From assembly GCA_963971425.1 (NCBI GenBank), contig OZ020524.1, positions 22,559,022-22,623,021 of the forward strand: DNA of 64,000 nt, given 5' to 3'. Position 1 is the stretch's first letter, and each line of letters opens with the position of its first letter. The notes under the pieces were generated by a model. That model was not told the DNA's origin. It searched no databases and was given only the letters and a program-made list of their open reading frames with translations. A program made the translations under genes and the position numbers. Shown piece after piece: positions 56,674-64,000 of this stretch. Origin of the DNA: Bryoerythrophyllum caledonicum (lineage: Eukaryota > Streptophyta > Bryopsida > Pottiales > Pottiaceae).

Positions 56674-57687
56674 ATGACAACAGGCGGTGAAGCTGGAGGA
56701 ACGCCGGTGACAACCCCGACCAGTTTCGTAGAAACACTTAAGGCACACATTGCATACATTGCGCCTTTCAAGCCATCTGCTGCGGAGGAAAGAAGGAAGG
56801 CGGAAGCTCTACTCAAGCATGAACTCCCGGAACCAGAAGTAATAGCTGCATTGGCACACCTCGGAAGTCATGCCAAGCTCAACCTGTCAATAGCAATCCC
56901 TGGTGAGATCCTTCCAGATTCGTTGTTTCGTAGTGGTTCAGGGTTTCTATTAAGTAAACAACCTGCCTTGTTCACGTTGGATAAGGAGAAGGTAAAGAAG
57001 GAGATGGACCACTTCCAGCGCAACACTGTGATTGCATACTTCGTAGGAGGTAGAGCGAAATGGGATCTAGCTCCAACATAGTTAACGACATTGTCTAGGG
57101 ATGCTCAAGCAGAATGCTCATTCGGACGTAACTTAGGACATGGTTTTTTTCAAATAGTAACCAAAGACGTCAGCGCCACTCAACAGTTGCTCATGCTTAC
57201 TCCTCACGTATCAAGATGGGGCACATGCATGTTGCAGCCGCGGGTAGTAGGATTTGACCCTAGCGCCCCGGTCAAAGCACAGATGCCGGTATGGATCACT
57301 CTCCAGGCGGTACGAGATGAGGTGAGAAGCAACATACACGACATCACCAGATGCATTGGCCGTGTAGTGGGTAAATACAAAGGAAATAGGTATTTGGCAG
57401 ACCAAAAGTTCTGTATTAACATTGACACGGCCAATCCTTTTATCATGGAAATCAAGGTCATGAATCCAGTTTCAAGGGAGATGGTGTCATTAGCTGTAGA
57501 CTACAACAACTTACCAATTCGATGTAGACACTGTCTAGCAACGTTCCACTTAGTCAAAGACTGTTGCGCGTTACAAAACCCGCAGGGGAGACATCAAGTA
57601 AGACAACATCAAGCAAGTCAGCATGGACTGAGAGAGTCACAACACAAGGTCGAAGGTCTCTCAGGGAAGACGACAACAGAGGAATAG
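56674..57687 (+). pseudogene. L1-type ORF1 (DUF4283-like with zinc knuckle)
   Basis: The frame begins MTTGGEAGGTPVTTPTSF and has one TAG at 57079-57081, after which it continues in the same frame. The middle (NTVIAYFVGGRAKWDLAP, GHGFFQIVTKDVSATQQLL, PRVVGFDPSAP-VKAQMPVWI) is typical of the DUF4283 domain of plant LINE and gag-like proteins. RCRHCLATFHLVKDC is a C-x2-C-x4-H-x4-C knuckle. Basic and Gln-rich residues follow to the stop at 57687. A second open stretch (57745-57999, 58075-58404) is a low-conservation linker. Confidence 0.75.
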
Positions 57688-58397
57688 TCCACAAGAGCTG
57701 AGAGGAAAAGTAACAAAAGATCGCAATACAAAACGAATGCAAGATTGGAGGGCAGCGGTCCTCAGCTGCAGACATACATGACGAAGGAGAGAGTCGATGC
57801 AGGGGTAAACTTGTTAAAGGAAGCAGACACGACTTCATCGGCAGATTCGGGAACACCGGGGCAATTACCAAACACACACGATAGCTCGCTTCTTCTCACC
57901 GGACGGAGAAACGGCGGGAGCAACAGGCCGATTCTGGAGAAGAGAGAGAAATGGTGCGATGTTGACAGGGTTGCAGGGACAAGCAGCTGCTCGAGTTGAC
58001 CGTGTGAGGATAAAGAAGAGGGATCAATCCCCACACGGTCAACTCCAACCTGGAGAGAAGGAGAGAGCTCCAGATTGTTGGGCAAAGAATCCGACGATCT
58101 TAACCTCGGCCCTATCGAAATAGGTGGTCCGCTAGAGTTCTCTGGAGGACCTAACAAGAAGAGTCGCATCCCCGCACCGGCCATTATAGGCGCGGTATAC
58201 AGACAATGGATTCGGGATCAAGGATGGGAGGACAAATTGGAGTCCAGCTCATCGAGCAAATCTCGAACCTCTAATCGACCAGCTAGAGAGCAGCATCTTG
58301 GACTCCAACAGGTCCAAGCAGGCAAGTCAGTCCGATTTGAACCACTGGTAGACACAACTAAAGGTGTGTACGCCCTGTTTGCTCCTCCTCCTCCCCG

Positions 58398-59170
58398 CCT
58401 ATAAGAGTCACAATAGTAACACACAATGTGCGGGGAATGAATGAATACACTTAGAGAGATGTTATTAGAGATTACTATTTTAGGATGTTGGGGAGGGTAG
58501 ATATCATCTATTTACAAGAGACTAAACTTAGAGGTAGCAAGTTTCAAGCACTAGACGGACTGTTTTGGCCGGGTGCCAGGTTCACAGGTCAAGAAGCTCA
58601 AGTTGCGTATAATAACGAGGGTAGAGATGAGGGAGCAGGAAGTGGGGGGCTAGGAATGTGGATAAATCCGAAGCTCTCACACGCATTATGTAGCCAAGGA
58701 CATACGCAAGGAGGTAATGCGCAATGGGTTACATTTAAGGGCCTCCCAGGCGGTGAGATTACCGTCCTGAACATATACGACCCGCATAACTGGGCAGAAA
58801 GATGTCTATTGTGGAGAGAGCTGATTCACGTGCTACCTCGCACAAGCAGATGGATCCTAACAGGAGACTGGAATTTCGTCGAAGCAAAGGAGGACAAATC
58901 AAACCGATGCGAATCATATAGATCCATAGAAGAGAAATTTATTTTCCAAGAACTCAAGGACGTGCTCGCTGTAGAAGAAGTATTCCCCAGCAAGAGTAGA
59001 ATCAAGTTCACCTAGGACAGTAGAAGGAGAGACGGGAGCCGAGTCCTGGTGCGACTGGATCGCACCTATATATTCTGAGGTGCGCTACCACAGGCCTTGT
59101 GTGAGTCCTATTATATCCTCGGAGACACCCCTCTATCAGATCACCTTCCAGTCGTGAGGGAGCTGCATCT
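58398..59170 (+). pseudogene. L1-type APE endonuclease
   Basis: VTIVTHNVRGMNEYT is followed by a TAG at 58450-58452, then DIIYLQETKLRGSKF (catalytic Glu), WILTGDWNFVEAKEDKS (Asp and Asn) and, after a TAG at ~59014, VLVRLDRTYIF and LSDHLPVVREL (His). All expected motifs are there but at least three stops break the frame. Confidence 0.85.
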
Positions 59171-59204
59171 AGAACCTCTCCAACAAAGACCGTGAGTTTA
59201 TGTC

Positions 59205-61360
59205 ATGAATGCCACACTATTGAAGAACCCCAAAGCGCAACAGGGTATCAGACAAACTTGGATGCGTTTCACACACCTGTCCTTCGGCAAACTGAGAAGA
59301 GTGGTAAGATTTTATAAAACCTTCTGCATCAACCATGCAAAGGAGCGCAAGAAGGAGGAATTAAAAACGAGAGGAGAGCTGGAAGAAGCCCACAGGAAAC
59401 TCCAGGCAAAACCTGATGATCAACCGACCGAGGAGCAACTCGAATCTCTGCCCTCGTGTCTACAAGAAATGGAGAAGAAGAAGGTAGAAGGAGAACGACT
59501 GAGAGGCAGACTTAGATGGCTGGAAGTAGGTAACAAATGTTCTAAAGAATTCTTTGCTGCACACAAAGTTAGATCTTCGGCTTCTCAAATTACGGAGTTA
59601 TTAGACGAGATGGGAAGGATGGAGTCTTCTCAGTCAGGGTTGGAGAGTATATGCCAGAACTACTACCAACGGCTCTATGAAAGGCGGCAGTCCTCCCCGG
59701 CCACAAAAGAGGCAGTTCGACTTATCCTCCCCTACTTGAACAACAGACTGGACAAGCAGATGAAAAGCATGTTGCATGAGCCAGTCATTGTCGAAGAATT
59801 GAGAGCTGCTTTAGGTGACATGCGACGTGGGAAATCTCCGGGACCTGATGGAGTAGGTGTAGAATTCTACACCACGTACTGGGACCTCATTGGCGACGAG
59901 ATCGCCTCCATGCTCCGATCCAGCACCAGCAACGGCAAACTGCCTCTAGGAATGTCGCACGGATTGTTGGCACTACTTCATAAAGGTGGGGAACGTAAGT
60001 CCTTGACGAACTGGAGACCGATCTCACTCTTGAACATATCATACAAATTTTTTGCCAAAGCCTTACAGAGACGTTTGCAACCGATTCTGATGGACATCAT
60101 CAGCCCTGAACAATCCGCCTTTCTTCCTCTTTGCTTCATCCTTGACAATTTATTACTCACCCATGAAACCATGTCATGGGCAGAACAGTCAAACCAACCT
60201 CTATTCTTCCTGAAGTTGGACTTCACTAAGGCCTACGACATGGTGGATTGGGACTACCTATTTAAAATCATGTTAGCATTCGGCTTCCCTGAAGAGTTCA
60301 TGTCGATGATTAGAATCTTGTTCCATGATGCCACATCGGCGGTCAAAGTAAATGGTAAACCAAGACCAGCGTCCAAGATCGAAAGAGGCGTACGGCAAGG
60401 ATGTCCACTGGTGTCGTACTTATTCATAATCATCGTGGAGGCTTTGAATACTATGGTGAAAAACGAAGCGCATAATGGGTGTATGGTCGGCATCAAGCTC
60501 CCGAACACAGAACAACAACAGATTCTTGCCCAACATGCAGATGATACGTCATTTACTCTACGCGGAGAGGAATAGTCTGTGAGATACCTGATACAGATTC
60601 TTAACAATTTTTGCTTGGCCTCGGGCTTGATCATCAAGTGGGTAAGTCCTGTAGATACTAGCAAGACTAAGGAGGACCGGACAGGCCTGCATGGACAAAC
60701 CATTTGGATATTACCTAGGCTGAGACCGACGACGTGAACAAACTACTGGGCTCACCATTTGGTATGGCGCTTACTACGAGCTCCGTCGACAACTTTTTGT
60801 ATGAGTGTATCTCAAAGAAGCTCACCCACTGGAGCTCCACTAAGCTCAATCCTACAGGTCGCAGTGTAGTCGCCAACAGGGTGCTCTTATCAACACCTTT
60901 ATTCTTCCTTTCAATTTTGGGGAGGCACTAAAAAGGGGATTAAGCGAGTCAAAGGACTCATCATGAATTATCTTGCTTCAGGTACGTCGAGGCGGTCTCG
61001 CACCCGTGTGAGCTGCATTCATTACTGTTAGACAAAAGCGCGTGGAGGGCTCAATCTCATTAATATCGAAGATGCAGTGACAGCGCTAATGACGAAATGG
61101 GTGCTAAAAGCCATGGAACCTGGAGTGTCTAACCTGCACTACCTCCTAAGATTCCGTCTTATCACATCTCAACCCTTCGCCAATGGCAGATGGAAAGCCA
61201 GCCTTGACTACTTCACAATGAGTAAACACCAGTCTAAAAAAGGGTCCATCGTGTGGAATAAGGTGATGTCGGCGTGGAAAAAAATGCTGTCGTCTCTGAA
61301 GTATTGCCCGCCTTCCACCATCGAAGAGCAGTTGAGTAGTAGCCTGTGGTTTTGTCCAGT
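59205..61360 (+). pseudogene. L1-type reverse transcriptase
   Basis: An open part to 60575 (456 codons) holds KSPGPDGVGVEFYTTYWDLI, NWRPISLLNISYKFFAKAL, PEQSAFL, LKLDFTKAYDMVDWDYL (first Asp), GVRQGCPLVSYLFIIIVEAL and QHADDTSF (HADD in place of the usual FADD). A TAG at 60573-60575 closes it. Thumb and linker pieces follow in other frames (SGLIIKW, MNKLLGSPFGM, KLTHWSSTKLNPTGRSVVAN) up to the foldback insertion. Inactive. Confidence 0.9.
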
Positions 61361-61414
61361 TGTGTAGGCCTTTGGCCCGGGGTTTGTCCGCTCGCGGGCA
61401 GGGTTGTTCGGTCG

Positions 61415-61560
61415 TCCGTCCGTCCGGTAGTGTCCGTCCGTCCGTCCGTCCGGTAGTGTCCGTCCGTCCGTCCGTCCGGTAGTGTCCGTCCGGTAGTGTC
61501 CGTCCGTCCGGTTGTCTGTCTGGTAGTGTCCGTCCGTCCGGCTGTCCGTCCGGTAGAGGC
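61415..61560. repeat. GTCC-rich minisatellite in the left arm
   Basis: Units of CCGTCCGTCCGTCCGGTAGT of variable length repeat about eight times; the right arm has only two or three, so the array expanded after the arms formed. Confidence 0.85.
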
Positions 61561-61724
61561 TGTTGTCCATCCGATAAGGGTCAACCCTGGTTTGACCATG
61601 AGTCGAGGTAAATCAATTTATCCACTGCCACGAAGGCGACTACGTGGCTGACACGTCGTCAACAGGGTCGCGCGTGTGCAGACAGAGGGGCGGGTGCGTA
61701 CGGAGATGGGCCGGGCGCATACTG

Positions 61725-62320
61725 AAGGGGCCGGGCGCAAACGGTTTAGGGCCGGGCGCAAACGGTTTAGGGCCGGGCGCAAACGGTTTAGGCCGGGCGC
61801 AAACGGTTTAGGGCCGGGCGCACACTAGAGGNNNNNNNNNNNNNNNNNNNNNNNNNNNNNNNNNNNNNNNNNNNNNNNNNNNNNNNNNNNNNNNNNNNNN
61901 NNNNNNNNNNNNNNNNNNNNNNNNNNNNNNNNNNNNNNNNNNNNNNNNNNNNNNNNNNNNNNNNNNNNNNNNNNNNNNNNNNNNNNNNNNNNNNNNNNNN
62001 NNNNNNNNNNNNNNNNNNNNNNNNNNNNNNNCCTCCTTGCACGCGCCCAACCCCTTACAGTACGCGCCCGGTCCACCCCTGTACGCGCCCGGTCCATCAC
62101 GGTACGCGCCCGGTCCTCCCTTGTATGCGCCCGGCCCCTTCAGTGCGCGCCCAGCCTCTCACAGTACGCGCCCGGTCCACCCCTGTATGCGCCCGGCCCA
62201 ACACGGTACGCGCCCGGTCCTCCCCTGTATGCGCCCGGCCCCTTCAGTGCGCGCCCAGCCATATCCGCACGGCCCCGGCCCCTTCAGTATGTGCCCGGCC
62301 CATCTCCGTACGCGCCCGAT
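61725..62320. repeat. GC-rich tandem units flanking the gap, inverted between arms
   Basis: The left side has four ~21-bp units of GGGCCGGGCGCAAACGGTTT. The right side has ~12 units of the type GTACGCGCCCGGTCCACCCC in reverse sense, with GTATGCGCCCGGCCCCTTCA variants. The two arrays are complementary in their GCCGGGCGC core. Confidence 0.85.
61832..62031. other. assembly gap (200 N)
   Basis: Exactly 200 N lie at the centre of the inverted arms, a placeholder of unknown true length. The palindromic GC-rich arms explain why assembly failed here. Confidence 0.98.
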
Positions 62321-62540
62321 CCCTTCACGCGCCCGCCCCCTGTCCGCGCGTGCGCGACCCTATTGACGACGTGTCAGCCACGTAGTCGCCTCGTGGCATT
62401 GGGTAAATTGATTTACCTCGAGTCATGGTCTAACTAGGGTTGACCCTTATCGGACGGACAACAGCCTCTATCGGACGGACATCCGGACGGACATCTAGAC
62501 GGATGACACTGCCGGACGGACGGACGGCCGAACAACCCTG

Positions 62541-63300
62541 AAGGTCACCGAGGGTGCCAAGAAGACCATCATTCATTTATTCTATGGAAGAAGTGACATG
62601 CTTACGTGGGATTTTGAACGTTTTAAATGGGATGGGGAAACGCCTTTCATGGAATTTTCTGCCAAAATCGGCCGCATGCTTCTGCAACGCAGGCATAGAG
62701 AGCCTTCTATCACCTGTGGTCATGAATAAATGGAATGGGATCCTGCGGGAGTCTTATAAACTCAAATGGCTCAACATTTGGGATTCGGAGAGAGCCCAGA
62801 AAGAAGCCGGTCTCATTTGGGCTATTTGGCACAAAACTATTGCGGTCAATGTCTGGAGAGGTAGGACTCATGTGGAGATTGACCAAAATTGTCCCGTTTG
62901 TGATCGTGGTACTCCTGAGAGAATTCTGCACAGGTTCTGGGAATGTAATTCCGCTAAAGATACTTGGACGTGGGGGTCCAGCCTTCTGATTCAGATGTTG
63001 CCGCGGAGGCTTGACAACCAGAGTGCCCAAAGGCACAGAAACAATAACAACTTGGACGTGATGAGAAGCCGGCTGTGGCGGCAAAGGAAAGGAGTGCCGT
63101 GAAGGAGCTCGATTCACCAACAGCCTGTCAGACAGGAAGCTCCCCCGTCCCGTGAGGACTCCTCCGGCGATACCGACAGGGAGAATAGGGAGGTCGTTGC
63201 TAATAGAGTTCGAAGTGCGGGGGACACTCATAGGGAGGCTTATAATACTTACGAGTTCAACCCCAACTGGAAACACGGAGTTTCCGGTCACAGAATCCCG
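62541..63300 (+). pseudogene. L1-type LINE C-terminal zinc-binding domain (zf-RVT)
   Basis: After the foldback element, VTEGAKKTIIHLFYG and then, in frame with 62554-63102, AGLIWAIWHKTIAVNVWRGR and CPVCDRGTPERILHRFWECN-SAKDTW follow: the C-x2-C...H-x3/4-C pattern of the zf-RVT domain of plant LINE RTs. Later pieces (IILWQLWCKRNDAAFNN at about 63345) continue the same protein in broken frames. Confidence 0.8.
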
Positions 63301-63762
63301 AAACGGTTCACGTTAGTTAGCAAGATCTAGCTGTTTATGAGAGGTATCATCCTTTGGCAGCTTTGGTGCAAAAGAAATGACGCTGCCTTCAACAACACCA
63401 AGTAGTCCAAGCAGAAACTTAGAACCAAAGTTTGGCTTGGTTTGGTTGACTACAGGCGTGCGGCGTGGACCAAAGCATAGACCAGAAGTATGTTGACACT
63501 GGAGAAGAACGCTAAGTTCACGAAGCGCTTCAAAGATATCCAGTGCTTCAAAGACGTTCTTGGGTGGACGAAAAGCCTCACTAGCACCTTTCTCCTAATT
63601 CTTTTAGAACTAACTCTAGAACTAACTTTCACACTAATGTTTAAGCCTGGCCTGGGCGGTAGTTCTCCTCGCCGGTCCTGGCGGGATTTTCCTTGGGCCT
63701 TTTGTATTTTCTCCCTCGTCTCTTTGCAGTAAAGGTTCTCTTTGCTTGTGTCAAAGAAAAAA

Positions 63763-64000
63763 ACAATTATTCAACCCGGCGTATTCAAATTTATCATTTA
63801 TTCAAATGTGAGAAGTTGTGGAACCTCATTTTGGGGACAGAAATTAAGCCGGTGTCGTGAAGGAAGTCAGTTGATGTTATAAAAGGATAGAAAAGAGGGG
63901 AAAGTGAATGGGTAGGACCGAAGGTGAAGATACAACTAGCAGATTCATCCTCAATTACGCAATCATACTTCATCAAACGGCATCCTTATCTTAGAGGATC
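63763..64000 (+). pseudogene. copia gag, continuation after the LINE
   Basis: The frame resumes after the second copy of the duplication with RRIQIYHLFKCEKLWNLI, typical of the copia gag N-terminal domain, and meets a TGA at about 63858. It joins the frame interrupted at 56179. The element continues past the window end. Confidence 0.75.

Larger units (their letters stand above)
61399..62540. mobile_element. foldback-type element with long inverted arms
   Basis: The ends are CAGGGTTGTTCGG and CCGAACAACCCTG. The arms stay complementary for over 400 bp (GTCCGTCCGTCCGG tracts, AAGGGTCAACCCT, GAGGTAAATCAATTTA, GACTACGTGGCTGACACGTC), then pass into GC-rich tandem units (GGGCCGGGCGCAAACGGTTT on the left; complementary ACGCGCCCGGTCC type on the right). 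A 200-base N gap is in the centre. CAGGG ends recall hAT elements, but no 8-bp duplication is visible. No transposase is seen in the known part. Confidence 0.85.
56180..63762 (+). mobile_element. L1-type LINE, decayed, inserted in copia gag
   Basis: The flanks ACAATTATACAACCCG (56164-56179) and ACAATTATTCAACCCG (63763-63778) match at 15 of 16 positions and are taken as the target duplication. Inside: ORF1 with a gag-like domain and CCHC knuckle, APE endonuclease, RT and a C-terminal zinc-binding domain (zf-RVT), the layout of plant L1 elements. It ends in an A-rich run (AAAGAAAAAAA). Stops and frameshifts are present in every part. A foldback element (61399-62540) is inserted in it. Confidence 0.88.

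Noticed and set aside
61208..62385. Frames with GRTDTTGRTDG and YAPGPPLYAPGP peptides
   Set aside because: They are translations of the GC-rich tandem arrays in the foldback arms and run into the N gap.
1..64000. tRNA, rRNA or organelle-derived insertions
   Set aside because: I looked for the conserved tRNA arms and for plastid or rRNA signatures and saw none convincing; a tRNAscan or organelle search would be needed to exclude them.

Overview
The window is nuclear DNA of a green plant (streptophyte). The intact genes are intron-rich and belong to plant-typical families: a novel-plant-SNARE (NPSN), an S1/P1-type nuclease, a serine carboxypeptidase of the SCPL48/49 type, the PTS2 receptor PEX7, a MED15-like protein and a probable thylakoid-lumen protein. 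Coding exons are GC-rich. Intergenic DNA is AT-rich and packed with transposons. The species cannot be fixed from the sequence; a LINE of Dualen/RandI architecture would fit an alga or a seed-free plant, but that is only a hint.

Layout. 1-7 kb: repeats, a broken L-type lectin gene and a 5'-truncated LINE carrying a nested MITE. 7-16 kb: four genes: a 56-aa membrane protein (+), then serine carboxypeptidase, a two-helix membrane protein and PEX7, all on the minus strand. 16-23 kb: two families of TIR elements (called A and B here), one hit by a LINE tail. 23-28 kb: NPSN (+), lumen protein (+) and a 97-aa MED15-like gene (-). 29.8-41.4 kb: a mariner-like element whose right terminal repeat was hit by a 10.2-kb LINE. 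43.5-47.6 kb: S1/P1 nuclease. 47.8-50.8 kb: a TIR element, more repeats and a minisatellite. 50.8-51.2 kb: a small C2H2 zinc-finger gene. 52-56 kb: decayed elements and copia fragments. 56-64 kb: a three-layer nest in which a copia gag is split by an L1-type LINE, which is split by a foldback element with long GC-rich arms and an assembly gap.

The most interesting object is the 10.2-kb LINE (31108-41332, minus strand, perfect 12-bp target duplication). It encodes an APE-type endonuclease, a reverse transcriptase, an RNase H and, at the C-terminus, a CCHC knuckle plus a PD-(D/E)XK restriction-like nuclease, so it has two endonucleases. Upstream lies a Pro/Thr-rich ORF1 region with a canonical 2A ribosome-skipping motif (D-I-E-T-N-P-G-P) and a second, mutated copy (N-P-R-P). 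The reading frame changes twice, both times by -1, and a slippery heptamer in the correct phase (A_AAA_AAA; A_AAA_AAC) lies at or within each change-over. Two single TAA codons interrupt an otherwise continuous frame. These may be recoding signals or young mutations; comparison with other copies would decide. The family's 3' end is a perfect 11-bp hairpin followed by a TTC repeat. Four shorter copies in the window keep this end, three of them only about 100-155 bp long.

Coordinates of exons and domains were derived by hand translation and splice-site reading. No database search was possible, so family assignments rest on recognised motifs.
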